Below, piece after piece: positions 45,513 to 54,183 of a stretch of DNA of 64,000 nucleotides; positions within the stretch are counted from its first letter, which is position 1; each line of letters starts with the position of its first letter. The stretch is from Chthonomonas sp. UBA2017 (GTDB taxonomy: Bacteria; Armatimonadota; Fimbriimonadia; Fimbriimonadales; Fimbriimonadaceae). The notes below the pieces were generated by a model. That model made no database searches. It worked only from the letters and a program-made list of their open reading frames with translations, and was not told the DNA's origin. The translations under genes were made by a program, and so were the position numbers. The stretch is taken from positions 62,001 through 126,000 of the forward strand of contig DDCB01000038.1 of assembly GCA_002335425.1 (NCBI GenBank). The letters run 5' to 3'.

Positions 45513-46565
45513 CTACAGTGCGCCGCGACGCTGGTCGATCTGTCCAGGCCATCGAAACGCATGGCGGAATCCTGCTTCTCGACACTTTTCCATCTGACGA
45601 AAATCGAGAACTCCGTGCGTGAGGAGTCGTTCATATTCGAGCGGCAATCTCACCCCGTGAAACGCGCTGTTATCGGTGCAGATCGTAATGTCGATCCCCA
45701 TATCAAAACAATGCCCAAAGACCGGCTTGAGTTCATTGTAGGATTTGATCGTTCCTGTTCGGAAATAAGTCGTTGGACAGACTTCCAAGCATTGCTTATT
45801 TTTTGCCACTTGAGTCAGCAACTTGGGATGTTTGAGTGGAATCTGAATCCCGTGACCGATTCGATCGAGGAATTCCAGCATTTTTGGAAAGTAGCCATCC
45901 GCGGTTTCAAAACAGTGACCTGTTGTTTTGAGCCCAGATTCTTTTGCAAATTTGAGATTGTCTAGGATCGCTTCTTCGTTCTCTCGATAGGCCTCGTCGG
46001 GCCCGGCGATATCGACGGCGCAAACCTCATCTTTCATTTCGAGTGCCACCTCAACAATCATACGATTCGTCTCGCGAGGCAACCGAGAATCCATGCATAA
46101 GATCTGCGTGAAGACAATGGGGAACTCCTTATGTGCAGCCTGCGCGCTGAGTGCGACCGTTTGAATCACTTCCTGCATCTGATTTCGAGCTTCGGAAAGA
46201 GGCAATCCTTTTGGAATTCGAAAGTAGGGGTTGTAGCGTAATTCGAGGTAGGCAATGTTCTCAAAGACGAACGCCCCTCGGAGCAAGCGATAGATGAAGT
46301 AAGGGAGCGCTTCTTGTTTTTGGAGCGGCTCAACAATTTTATGTGCCTCCAAGTACTTGGTGAGTGTGTCACACGGCCGAGTCAATCTTCGCTCAAATTT
46401 CTCATAGACGGGATACTTTCGCAGATAACTTAGCGCGAGCTCATGAGCCCCGAGATTCGACTTATCGACCTTTCGGCGCTGCAAATAGCTGTAAAGAATT
46501 CTGGGCAGGACAGCGCCGCCCAAATGCAAGTGAAGTTCGGCGTAGTTTCGGTCGCTGCTCGTCAT
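45513..46565 (-). CDS. Adenosine-deaminase-family amidohydrolase
   Basis: A 350-residue amidohydrolase. It shows HLHLGGA near the N-terminus (metal His pair), GHCFETADG (metal His and catalytic Glu), DRIGHGIQIP (third His) and CTDNSAFHG in the place of the TDDP of adenosine deaminase, with Asn for the second Asp. The substrate is therefore uncertain: adenosine, AMP-like compounds or aminodeoxyfutalosine. GC content is slightly lower than that of its neighbours. It runs toward the LOG gene and ends 10 bases from it. Confidence 0.75.
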   Translation of the reverse strand: MTSSDRNYAELHLHLGGAVLPRILYSYLQRRKVDKSNLGAHELALSYLRKYPVYEKFERRLTRPCDTLTKYLEAHKIVEPLQKQEALPYFIYRLLRGAFVFENIAYLELRYNPYFRIPKGLPLSEARNQMQEVIQTVALSAQAAHKEFPIVFTQILCMDSRLPRETNRMIVEVALEMKDEVCAVDIAGPDEAYRENEEAILDNLKFAKESGLKTTGHCFETADGYFPKMLEFLDRIGHGIQIPLKHPKLLTQVAKNKQCLEVCPTTYFRTGTIKSYNELKPVFGHCFDMGIDITICTDNSAFHGVRLPLEYERLLTHGVLDFRQMEKCREAGFRHAFRWPGQIDQRRGAL

Positions 46566-46610
46566 GCTAAGAGCGTTTTACCCGACCCAGGCCCGCCGCC
46601 AGAAGAAAGA

Positions 46611-46637
46611 GGCAATGCGACTCAAAGTCGCATTGCC
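46611..46637 (-). terminator. Strong hairpin terminator between YCII-like and deaminase genes
   Basis: A perfect 12 bp stem (GGCAATGCGACT at 46611-46622 with AGTCGCATTGCC at 46626-46637) and a three-base loop. On the minus strand it lies 25 bases after the YCII-like stop and is followed by TCTTTCTTCT. Confidence 0.75.
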
Positions 46638-46662
46638 CCCACAACGGTCCCAAACCGATGAC

Positions 46663-47244
46663 TTATCGCGGCACTCCGCTCCCGCCGCCCATCGAGCTGC
46701 GCGAGTCACCCCGCATCCCGCCGGGACCCGCGGCCATGCCGCCGAATTGGCTGATTTCGAAGTCTCGAACCTTCGCCTCATATCCGTACGTGACTCGAAG
46801 CGGGCTTTGCTGAGCGATCTGCTCTGCCTCGGTCTCGGTCTTGGTCTGGAGAATCATCATCGGGACCTTACCGTCGTCCGCTACTCCGGCAAAAAGGAGC
46901 TGGCCAGTTCCGGCAATTCGCGAGACGTACTTCTGGTTTTCTTGCTGCATGCGTTGCAGAGTGCCAGCGTCCATGTTGCCGCCCCGAGAGTGAAACTCCA
47001 GGATGTAAAGCCGATTTGTTTGCAAAGTGAACGAGATCATCTTCCCGGCACCGCCACCACGAGACGAGGAAGCGGTTTGCATTGAGCTCGAGGACGAAAC
47101 TCCGCCGCTCGATTGGGCGCCACCGCTGACGCGGCCCCCGGCCGAGCCCGAACCGGTCGCGTTGCCGCTACTTTGAGCGAAGGCAAATGACAAGGCACCC
47201 AAAAGGGCAACGCCCGCAATGAGGGCAAGGGGGGATTTCTTCAT
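46663..47244 (-). CDS. Secreted Ser/Gly-rich protein with a YCII-like domain
   Basis: A 193-residue exported protein: signal peptide to about residue 23, a low-complexity Ser/Gly linker (about 24-68), a compact domain (about 69-160) and a Gly-rich tail. The compact domain has AGTGQLLFAGVADDGKVPMM and TETEAEQIAQQSPLRVTYGY, which resembles the YCII (YciI-like) dimeric alpha-beta fold. An exported YCII protein is unusual. Function unknown. It lies between metK and the deaminase gene on the same strand, closed off by terminators on both sides. Confidence 0.65.
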   Translation of the reverse strand: MKKSPLALIAGVALLGALSFAFAQSSGNATGSGSAGGRVSGGAQSSGGVSSSSSMQTASSSRGGGAGKMISFTLQTNRLYILEFHSRGGNMDAGTLQRMQQENQKYVSRIAGTGQLLFAGVADDGKVPMMILQTKTETEAEQIAQQSPLRVTYGYEAKVRDFEISQFGGMAAGPGGMRGDSRSSMGGGSGVPR

Positions 47245-47382
47245 GATCGTAGGTTCCTCTCCAAATGGGGCTCCTCCATACGCCGATGATCCGCACGGCG
47301 CGGATGAGCCTCTTCTTTACTTGGACGCTCAAAAGCCCGTGGCGGGTTCATCGGGCACCTAAAGGCACTCCAGAAAAGCGCA

Positions 47383-47414
47383 GAGGGCTTGACTCTCGAT
47401 CGAGCCAAGCCCTC
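47383..47414 (-). terminator. Hairpin terminator after metK
   Basis: A perfect 9 bp stem (GAGGGCTTG at 47383-47391 and CAAGCCCTC at 47406-47414) begins 18 bases after the metK stop on the minus strand and is followed by TGCGCTTTTC. Confidence 0.65.
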
Positions 47415-47432
47415 CGGCCAGGGTCGCTTCGT

Positions 47433-48563
47433 TTACTTCAAGCGCTCGGCGTTGGCGGTGCTTTCCCAGGGGAAGGCCGGGTTGCCAAAGTGGCCATTTC
47501 GAGCCGTTTCTTTGTATTGCGGCTCGCGCAGATTGAGAAGCTCAATGATGCCCTTCGGGCTCATGTCGAACGCCTTCATCACCTTGTCGGCGATGGCATC
47601 CGGGTCCACCTTCTCGGTGCCGAACGTCTCGACGTTGACCGAGACCGGTTGAGCCACGCCGATGGCGTAAGCAAGAGCGACTTGGCACTTGTCCGCAAGG
47701 CCAGCGGCGACCACGCACTTTGCGACGTGGCGAGCCATGTAGGCCGCTGATCGGTCGACCTTGGTGGGGTCCTTGCCGCTGAACGCGCCGCCCCCGTGCG
47801 GGCACATGCCGCCGTACGTGTCCACGATGATCTTGCGCCCGGTGAGTCCGGTGTCGCCTTGAGGACCGCCGATGGTGAAGATTCCGGTCGGGTTGATGTG
47901 GAACTTGATCTCCCCATCAATGTACTTCTCGTAATCCTTCAAAACCGGGTTGATGATCTGCTCTTTGACCAGCTGGACCACGTTGTCGTGCGACAAGTTC
48001 GGGCTGTGCTGAGTCGAAAGAACGATCGTGTCGATCCGCTTCGGCGTGTTGCCTTCGTAGTAGACCGAGACTTGGCTCTTGGCGTCGGGTCGAAGGCCAA
48101 AGCTCGGGTGCTTGCGTCGGACTTCGGCTTGTCGGCGGGTCAGCGCATGCGAAATCGAGAGCGTCAGAGGCATCAGCTCTTCGGTTTCGTTCGTCGCCAT
48201 GCCGAACATCATGCCTTGGTCACCGGCACCGCCAGTGTCCACGCCGACGGCGATGTCGGGGGACTGCTCTTGGATCGCGACCATCACGCCGCAGGTGTCG
48301 CCATCGAATCCAAGCGCGGTGTCGGTGTAGCCGACTTCGTTAATCGTTTCGCGAACGATTCGAGCGACATCGACATAGCCATCGACGGTGACTTCACCAG
48401 CGACGACGGCCAGGCCACGAGTTAAAAATGTTTCGATGGCCACGCGAGCCATTCGGTCTTGCCGCAGACATTCGTCCAACAGCGCGTCTGAAACCTGATC
48501 GGCGAGCTTATCCGGATGCCCTTCGCTCACACTCTCCGACGTAAATACTTTCAACTTGCCCAT
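47433..48563 (-). CDS. metK: S-adenosylmethionine synthase
   Basis: A 376-residue enzyme making SAM from methionine and ATP. Recognisable parts are [20 protein letters not shown] (ATP/metal), [10 protein letters not shown] (methionine loop), the P-loop-like [19 protein letters not shown] and the [17 protein letters not shown] segment that contributes active-site Arg and Lys. Normal length. The 98 bases upstream show no SAM riboswitch that I can recognise. The DUF4272 gene precedes it on the same strand. Confidence 0.97.
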   Translation of the reverse strand: MGKLKVFTSESVSEGHPDKLADQVSDALLDECLRQDRMARVAIETFLTRGLAVVAGEVTVDGYVDVARIVRETINEVGYTDTALGFDGDTCGVMVAIQEQSPDIAVGVDTGGAGDQGMMFGMATNETEELMPLTLSISHALTRRQAEVRRKHPSFGLRPDAKSQVSVYYEGNTPKRIDTIVLSTQHSPNLSHDNVVQLVKEQIINPVLKDYEKYIDGEIKFHINPTGIFTIGGPQGDTGLTGRKIIVDTYGGMCPHGGGAFSGKDPTKVDRSAAYMARHVAKCVVAAGLADKCQVALAYAIGVAQPVSVNVETFGTEKVDPDAIADKVMKAFDMSPKGIIELLNLREPQYKETARNGHFGNPAFPWESTANAERLK

Positions 48564-48661
48564 AGCTTTTCAGTTCGGAACTATACCCCAGCGGGCTCTA
48601 GGCGAAGCTAAAGTAAGTTGCCTAGGTTTGGTGAGGGATTTGTTAAGTTTACGGGGCTTGA

Positions 48662-49453
48662 TCAGGTGTCCATCGACACATCGTCCCACTTCAGGCCGAA
48701 CCCCACGAGCCAGTTCAGGGCGTGATGCCGCTCGGAGGCGATCGACATCAGCAGGTGAAACTGCTGGTCCCGAGCGTTGCGATAAGGCTGGCCGTAGGCC
48801 GGAAAGTCCCCGTCAATGCGCCGCAAAATGCCCGACTTTTCCGCCTCCTCGGCGGTGTACTGCAAGATGGGGCCCAAAAACTCGTCGGCCCGCTGGCCCT
48901 GGGGAGCCTGGAACGGGATCAACCCCAAGAGCATCGCCTGAGTCCGACCTCGCCAATGCCAGATCTCCGCGGCAAATTGGGCATCCGCAATCTCTTCGGC
49001 ATCCCGCAATTCGACTGACGAGACCCAATGCCCCGAATCCTCGCCTGCCAGGTCGAAGAGAGTCAAAACCGGGCTCGGGTCCATCATCGTGTCCCAAGGC
49101 TGGAGTTCGTCCAAGATCCCGAGGCTCCAGATCAGGACCGAAAGCGACTCGCTGAGCCAAGACAAGGAGAACAGCTCTGCCGGTTGCCAACTTCCCACCG
49201 GCTTGGTTAAGGTTTGTTGCTCAAATGCGGTGAGCTCGTCCCAGAGGTCGTTTTCCTGCAACGCCGGGACGACGGTTTCTCGGACCATCGAGGTCGCCAC
49301 CTGGTTTTCAGCGAAGTTTGAACCTTGCGACTGCAACTCCAGCTCCACGCGATACACCAACGCCCGCATCGCGAAGGCTCTTCGAACCACTTCGTCTTTG
49401 GTCTTGGCCGGGTGCGGCGGAGCATCCAGGGGTTCCCGTTCATCCACGGGCAT
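48662..49453 (-). CDS. DUF4272-like protein
   Basis: A 263-residue soluble, largely helical protein. The region KTKDEVVRRAFAMRALVYRV and, later, LSWLSESLSVLIWSLGILDELQPWD follow the pattern of DUF4272 proteins, and HHALNWLVGFGLKWDDV forms the C-terminus. The ATG at 49453 is used because upstream codons are antisense to the aminotransferase gene. Its function is unknown. It is divergent from the aminotransferase gene with 40 bases between starts. Confidence 0.7.
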   Translation of the reverse strand: MPVDEREPLDAPPHPAKTKDEVVRRAFAMRALVYRVELELQSQGSNFAENQVATSMVRETVVPALQENDLWDELTAFEQQTLTKPVGSWQPAELFSLSWLSESLSVLIWSLGILDELQPWDTMMDPSPVLTLFDLAGEDSGHWVSSVELRDAEEIADAQFAAEIWHWRGRTQAMLLGLIPFQAPQGQRADEFLGPILQYTAEEAEKSGILRRIDGDFPAYGQPYRNARDQQFHLLMSIASERHHALNWLVGFGLKWDDVSMDT

Positions 49454-49493
49454 CAGTATAGTCAGCCCGGCCACACGCGGTAAACTCCGCACT

Positions 49494-50366
49494 ATGCCGA
49501 AACTGGTCTGGCTCAATGGGACGATCACCCCGCTCGAAGAAGCAGTGGTCAGCGTCCAGGATCACGCCCACCTCTACGGGGATGGCCTCTTCGAGGGGAT
49601 CCGGATCTATAACCGCCGGGTCTTCAAACTCGACGAGCACCTTCGGCGCCTTTATGACGGGATCGCTTATCTCGGATTCGAGATGGAAATGACCTTGTCC
49701 GAAATGCGAACGGCTGTTCTTGAGACCTGCCGGCAAGCGGAAATTGCGGATGGATATATCCGCCTGAACGTCACCCGAGGCACTGGGCTCGGTCTTGATC
49801 CAAAGAACATCAATCGCCGCCCCAACGTGATGATCATGGTCAGTTCCCTGGCCCTCTACCCGCCCGAAGCGTACGAGACCGGGCTGAAGGTGGTCACCAC
49901 CAGCTTCCGGGTCATTCCGCCCGACTGCCTCGACCCGCGGCTCAAAACCATCGGTCGATATGTGGCCAACATTCTGGCCAAGCAAGAGGCCAATCGCCAA
50001 GGAGCGGGGGAAGGCCTGATGCTGAACTACCAGGGCCAGGTCGCGGAGTGCACCGGCGACAACATCTTCCTGGTCAAGGGGAAGACGATCCGAACTCCCC
50101 ACCCGAGCTGTGGGATTCTTGAAGGAATCACCCGCAACACCGTCATCGAGCTCGCCCGGGCCAACGGATTCACCGTCATCGAGGACTACATCACGCCATT
50201 CGACCTCTACGCGTGCGACGAAATCTTCCTGACCGGCACCGCCGCCGAAGTCATCGGCATGGTCATGCTGGACGGGCGCCCCATCGGATGCGGGAAGCCG
50301 GGCCCGGTGACTCAAGAATTGACTCGCCTTTTCCGCGAGCACACTCAAACCGGTGCCGAATTCTGA
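49494..50366 (+). CDS. ilvE: Branched-chain amino acid aminotransferase (class IV PLP enzyme)
   Basis: A 290-residue fold-type IV PLP enzyme that interconverts Val, Leu, Ile and their keto acids. Family markers are HLYGDGLFEGIRIYN, RLKTIGRYVANILAKQEAN (the PLP lysine is in LKT), VAECTGDNIFLV and GILEGITRNTVIELA, with FLTGTAAEV near the end. A D-amino-acid transaminase cannot be excluded by eye. The start ATG at 49494 gives the normal length. The next small ORF starts inside its last 14 bases. Confidence 0.9.
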   Translation: MPKLVWLNGTITPLEEAVVSVQDHAHLYGDGLFEGIRIYNRRVFKLDEHLRRLYDGIAYLGFEMEMTLSEMRTAVLETCRQAEIADGYIRLNVTRGTGLGLDPKNINRRPNVMIMVSSLALYPPEAYETGLKVVTTSFRVIPPDCLDPRLKTIGRYVANILAKQEANRQGAGEGLMLNYQGQVAECTGDNIFLVKGKTIRTPHPSCGILEGITRNTVIELARANGFTVIEDYITPFDLYACDEIFLTGTAAEVIGMVMLDGRPIGCGKPGPVTQELTRLFREHTQTGAEF

Positions 50367-50562
50367 TTCAAACCCGATTGTCGAATTCGCGCACGGGGTC
50401 ATACAGACCCGATTCTTGCCTCCGCCCGGTGGCGAGAATCGATGCCCGGCCTGCGGCACTCAGGCCGACGAAGTCCGCGCCACCCAGCTCCTGGGTTGCC
50501 CGCTGTGCTATTCGGTCTTCGAAAAATTGACCGAATCGATTCTCCACCCCGAAGGGTCTTAG
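50353..50562 (+). CDS. Stand-alone McsA-like zinc-finger protein
   Basis: A 69-residue ORF beginning at a GTG that overlaps the end of the aminotransferase gene by 14 bases. It has two CxxC pairs, CPACG and CPLCY, in the context ADEVRATQLLGCPLCYSVF. This matches the second zinc finger of McsA, where GxxGCxxCYxxF is conserved. The UVR domain and the rest of McsA are absent and no mcsB kinase gene follows. It may be a fragment or a minimal adaptor; a real product is likely but not certain. Confidence 0.55.
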   Translation: MPNSDSNPIVEFAHGVIQTRFLPPPGGENRCPACGTQADEVRATQLLGCPLCYSVFEKLTESILHPEGS

Positions 50563-50604
50563 TGTTCGAGGCCCGTGGCTCGGGTATCTTTCCTCTCAGT
50601 GACG

Positions 50605-51354
50605 ATGATGGCAAGGAAGCTTCTTTTTTGGATTCTCCCGCTCGCGCTACTCTTAGCGGGTTGCGGCGGCTCAACCAATGACAACCCCACCGATCGGCCC
50701 GATCCGCTCGTCATGTTCATCAACGCCTCCAGCGATACTCCTGGAGTCGATTTCTACCTGAACGACGACCTCAAAGCGCGCAACGTGGCCTATCTCACCA
50801 CGTCGGGCGGGTTCCAAGAGATCGAGTTCCTGCCCACCAGCGAGGGCGGCTACGATGTCACCGCCTATCCCACCGGATCGACCGAGGAGTTCGACCGGCA
50901 GGTCCAAGCCTTCGACCGAGACACCAGCTCGCTCATCATCGCTTACGGTCTTCGCAATTTCGGATCGACCCCGTTTAATCGAGCCATCCAACAAGCGCTT
51001 CGAATCGACCGGACCCGCCCGGTTGCCAGCAAAGCCAAGATCATTGTCTTCAACGGCTGCTTGCGTTCGCTCGGGAATCTCCCGCCCGACCTGACGATCC
51101 AAACGCCAGGCGATAACCCGCTCATCAGCATCGATACCATCACCTTTGGCGCGACCAAGGAGCTCGTGGTGGATGCCGGCACCTACGTCTGGCAAGCTCG
51201 ACGATCCGATTCTGACCCCGAAGATTTTTATGCTCAAACGACCGCCAGCGTCGGGGCGGGCAAGATTTACTTCGTCGTGGTTTCCGGAGTCCAGGGCACG
51301 ACGTCTTCGGGCCAAGCCCCAAGGATCACCTTCTTCGAGATCCCCACGAAGTAA
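50605..51354 (+). CDS. Lipoprotein with DUF4397 repeat domain
   Basis: A 249-residue lipoprotein: signal ending in ALLLAGC (lipobox), then a DUF4397-type beta domain with VMFINASSDTPGVDFYLN and VDAGTYVWQARRSDSDPE, two phrases typical of this surface-protein fold. DUF4397 proteins are often anchored outside the cell in diderm and Gram-positive bacteria; their ligands are unknown. Two adjacent ATGs (50605, 50608) are possible starts; the weak ribosome site does not decide. Lone gene between the zinc-finger ORF and the phosphoesterase gene. Confidence 0.7.
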   Translation: MMARKLLFWILPLALLLAGCGGSTNDNPTDRPDPLVMFINASSDTPGVDFYLNDDLKARNVAYLTTSGGFQEIEFLPTSEGGYDVTAYPTGSTEEFDRQVQAFDRDTSSLIIAYGLRNFGSTPFNRAIQQALRIDRTRPVASKAKIIVFNGCLRSLGNLPPDLTIQTPGDNPLISIDTITFGATKELVVDAGTYVWQARRSDSDPEDFYAQTTASVGAGKIYFVVVSGVQGTTSSGQAPRITFFEIPTK

Positions 51355-51427
51355 AGTCGTCGAAGCTGGGCGAAAATCAAACCGTTTCTTAACCCGGTGG
51401 CCATCGCTGTCGGGTTAAGATGTTCTT

Positions 51428-52417
51428 ATGGCTCCCCACCCGAGTCGCCGTGAGGTCCTGAAATGGACCGCTGCTTCGGCATTGCTGCCGACCCTCCCGG
51501 TCTTGGCTTCGGCCTCGCCCAAGAAGGAGGTGGCTCTTCGGATCGCTCACCTCACCGACATCCACGTTCAGCCCGAGCTCAAAGCAGGCATCGGCATGGC
51601 CGACGCCCTGCGGATCGCTCAAGAGCGGCGGCCCAAGCCCGATCTGATTTTGACCGGCGGCGACCTGATCATGGACTGCTCCGGCACCTCCGCCACCCGA
51701 GCCCAAGATCAGTGGGATATCTTCAATCAGGTCCTGAAGAACGAGCTCACCACCCCGATTGAGCACTGCCTGGGGAACCACGACGTCTTTGCGATGTACC
51801 GATACTCCAAGGGGCGCCAAGCTGGCGAACCCGAGTACGGCAAAAAATGGGCGATGGAGATCTTGGGGCTCGGCCACCCCTATCGAAGTTTCGACCGGGC
51901 GGGCTGGCACTTCATTGTCCTCGACAGCACCTTTCCTCAGACCGACTCGTATACGGCCAAGCTCGATGACGAGCAGTTCGAGTGGCTGGTCGCGGATTTG
52001 AAGAAAACCCCCAAAACTACGCCGATCCTCGTGCTGTCTCACATCCCGATCCTGGCGGCCTGTGCGTATTTCGATGGCAACAACGAGAAAACTGGCAATT
52101 GGGTTGTTCCCGGCTCTTGGATGCACATCGACGCCCGGCGAATCACCCGAGCCTTCTATGAGCATGGCGGGGTCAAGCTCGCCCTGAGCGGTCATATGCA
52201 CCTGGTTGACCGAGTCGATTACCTCGGGACGACCTATCTCTGCAACGGAGCCGTCTCTGGCGCGTGGTGGCGCGGAAACTACCACGAATGCGAGCCTGGT
52301 TTCGGCGAAGTCACCCTCTATCGCGACGGCACGTTCGATCACAAGTACGTGACTACGGGCTGGACCGCCGATATGAAGGTATCGATCCCGGGTGTGCCCG
52401 TCGAAGTCGTCGCTTAG
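51428..52417 (+). CDS. Exported metallophosphoesterase (Tat-type signal)
   Basis: A 329-residue calcineurin-like phosphoesterase. The N-terminus has SRREVLKWTAASALLP, a twin-arginine signal, so it is exported folded. Metal motifs are LTDIHVQPE (DxH), LTGGDLIMD (GDxxD-like), CLGNHDVF (GNHD), VLSHIPI and SGHMHLVD (GHxH). Length and order fit purple-acid-like phosphodiesterases. Its last 57 bases are repeated 916 bases downstream in a tandem duplication. Confidence 0.85.
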   Translation: MAPHPSRREVLKWTAASALLPTLPVLASASPKKEVALRIAHLTDIHVQPELKAGIGMADALRIAQERRPKPDLILTGGDLIMDCSGTSATRAQDQWDIFNQVLKNELTTPIEHCLGNHDVFAMYRYSKGRQAGEPEYGKKWAMEILGLGHPYRSFDRAGWHFIVLDSTFPQTDSYTAKLDDEQFEWLVADLKKTPKTTPILVLSHIPILAACAYFDGNNEKTGNWVVPGSWMHIDARRITRAFYEHGGVKLALSGHMHLVDRVDYLGTTYLCNGAVSGAWWRGNYHECEPGFGEVTLYRDGTFDHKYVTTGWTADMKVSIPGVPVEVVA

Positions 52418-52432
52418 CTTGCGAGCCTGCGA

Positions 52433-52465
52433 GGTGCCCTTGCCCGTCGAACGAGCAAGGGCACC
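52433..52465. terminator. Bidirectional hairpin terminator
   Basis: GGTGCCCTTGC at 52433-52443 and GCAAGGGCACC at 52455-52465 form a perfect 11 bp stem between two convergent genes. The duplicated copy at 53349-53381 has two changed bases in the right arm (GCAAAGGCACT) and pairs less well. There is no long T run on either side. Confidence 0.55.
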
Positions 52466-52472
52466 GAATGAC

Positions 52473-53270
52473 CTAGTCGATCCAGCTATTCAATGGGCTT
52501 GTCTTGGCCCAGAGTTCGCCCTGGAAGCCGATGATGAGCGAGCCGTGGTCCTTGCGAACGGTTCCATCAAATCCCTCTCGCGAGCCTTCGGCCAGCTTGA
52601 TCGTTTGGTTGCCTTTGGTGAAGGTTGCCATGCGCTTCATTCCGTCCCAAGTGACGGTGAAGCCTTTGCTGGTCATCCACGGCCCGAGTCGGGAGTACCC
52701 GTTGTCTGTCAAAGCCTTTCTTTGCACCTCTGTTGATGCGCCGATTCCGGCTAGATTCCAGAGCAGAGCCGTACTGAGACCTCTTCTGGCGACGTTTTCA
52801 ACCAACTGCGAATCCTCGTCCCACGTATGTGTTGGAAACTCAATCTTGCCATTGACACGCTTCCCTGAGTAGTTCAGATGGACGCTACAAAAGACGTTCT
52901 GAAACCTAGCCGTGACTTGCATGGATCCCGAGACCGATCTGGGCGTCCAGCCCTCTTCGCCGATCGACAAACCTGATGGAAGGGACCGCCGATCATTCAG
53001 ATACGAAGTGACAGGATGCCTTTCACGCCTCAGGGTTCCTTCGTCTATAGGTGAACGCCGAACTCCGATTGAAATGCTGAGGCCTGATTTTGGATCTGAA
53101 CGAAGGAACAGGAAATAGTCAAGCACATCACCAGTTTTTGGAGAACGAACGTGCTTGCAGATATCCCTTTGGAAGCCGGTTCCGGAAGGCATTTCCAGCG
53201 TGGACTTAACTGGAGATTCTTCGAGACCAACGGGCGATAACATCATTGTTGCGATGACGAGAGTGTACAT
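52473..53270 (-). CDS. Secreted protein with copper-amine-oxidase-N-like C-terminus, paralogue 1
   Basis: A 265-residue protein with a weak N-terminal hydrophobic start (MYTLVIATMMLSPVG). The N-terminal and middle parts have no family I recognise; landmarks shared with paralogue 2 are YLNDRRSLPSGLSIGEEGWTP and VSGSMQVTARF. The last 72 residues (LGPWMTSKGFTVTWD to NSWI) resemble the copper amine oxidase N-terminal-like fold, an extracellular binding domain. 64 of these 72 residues are identical to paralogue 2. It overlaps the repeat junction and is the last gene of the cassette. Confidence 0.6.
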   Translation of the reverse strand: MYTLVIATMMLSPVGLEESPVKSTLEMPSGTGFQRDICKHVRSPKTGDVLDYFLFLRSDPKSGLSISIGVRRSPIDEGTLRRERHPVTSYLNDRRSLPSGLSIGEEGWTPRSVSGSMQVTARFQNVFCSVHLNYSGKRVNGKIEFPTHTWDEDSQLVENVARRGLSTALLWNLAGIGASTEVQRKALTDNGYSRLGPWMTSKGFTVTWDGMKRMATFTKGNQTIKLAEGSREGFDGTVRKDHGSLIIGFQGELWAKTSPLNSWID

Positions 53271-53276
53271 TTAGAT

Positions 53277-53333
53277 TGGACCTCCGATATGAAGGTATTG
53301 ATCCCGGGTGTGCCCGTCGAAGTCGTTGCTTAA
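53277..53333 (+). pseudogene. Duplicated tail of the metallophosphoesterase gene
   Basis: These 57 bases copy the last codons of the metallophosphoesterase gene at 52361-52417 (reading GGAC.., DMKVLIPGVPVEVVA and a TAA stop in place of TAG) with a few substitutions. It has no start codon and is a by-product of the tandem duplication. Confidence 0.85.
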
Positions 53334-53388
53334 CTTGCGAGCCTACGAGGTGCCCTTGCCCGTCGAACGAGCAAAGGCACTGATTGAC

Positions 53389-54183
53389 CTAGTTGATCCA
53401 GCTACTTAACTGACTCGTTTTAGCCCAGAGTTCGCCATTAAGTCCAACGATGAGGGAGCCATGATCCTTGCGAACTGAGCCATCGAACCCTTCCCGCGAG
53501 CCTTCAGCGAGCTTGATCGTTTGGTTGCCCTTTGTAAATGTCGCCATTCGCTTCATCGGGTCCCAAGTGACGGTGAAGCCTTTGCTGGTCATCCACGGCC
53601 CCAGGCGCACATAGCCACGTTCGATCAGGGACTCCCGACCGGCATCAATACTTGAGCCGACGCCAGCAAGCTTCCAACGCACCGCAATACTCATTGCCTG
53701 TCTGGCCAAGCTTTCCACAAGAGCAATGTCCTCATCCCATGTTTCATTATTGAATCTAGGCTTTCCCTTTTCTTTGTGGGCCGTGTAGTGAAGGGTGACT
53801 TGTGCAGAAGCATTTTCAAACCGAGCAACAACTTTCATGGATCCAGAAACTCCTCTAGGTGTCCAGCCTTCGAGCCCGATGGATAACTTCGATGGTAACC
53901 CTCGTCGGTCATTCAAGTAGCCAAACAGAGGATCCGACTCGATTTCAATTGTTTGCTTTGAACGTGGCGATCTTCTAAGCCCGACGTCGACACTAAGGCT
54001 CGACTTGCTTGAGGATCGCAAAAAGAAAAGATAACTGATCTCATTCGATAGTTGATCGATATGATGTCTGCTCAGGTCCAAAACAAACCCCCTCTCTGCA
54101 GGAATGAACAAGTTAAACTTGCATTCAGATTGGGCTTGATTATACGAAAGAAATATTGTTGTTAAGGAAAGTAGCGCGGTCAT
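53389..54183 (-). CDS. Secreted protein with copper-amine-oxidase-N-like C-terminus, paralogue 2
   Basis: A 264-residue protein with a better signal peptide than paralogue 1 (MTALLSLTTIFLSYNQAQS). It shares FLRSSSKSSLSVDVGLRRSP, YLNDRRGLPSKLSIGLEGWTP and the C-terminal binding-like domain with paralogue 1. Upstream of that domain lies a helical segment WDEDIALVESLARQAMSIA. It overlaps the transglutaminase-like gene by four bases and is surely co-transcribed with it. GC content is lower than the genome average. Function unknown. Confidence 0.65.
   Translation of the reverse strand: MTALLSLTTIFLSYNQAQSECKFNLFIPAERGFVLDLSRHHIDQLSNEISYLFFLRSSSKSSLSVDVGLRRSPRSKQTIEIESDPLFGYLNDRRGLPSKLSIGLEGWTPRGVSGSMKVVARFENASAQVTLHYTAHKEKGKPRFNNETWDEDIALVESLARQAMSIAVRWKLAGVGSSIDAGRESLIERGYVRLGPWMTSKGFTVTWDPMKRMATFTKGNQTIKLAEGSREGFDGSVRKDHGSLIVGLNGELWAKTSQLSSWIN

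Noticed and set aside
48564..48661. Possible SAM riboswitch before metK
   Set aside because: The short interval shows none of the conserved stems or core bases of SAM-I, SAM-II or SAM-IV elements that I can recognise.
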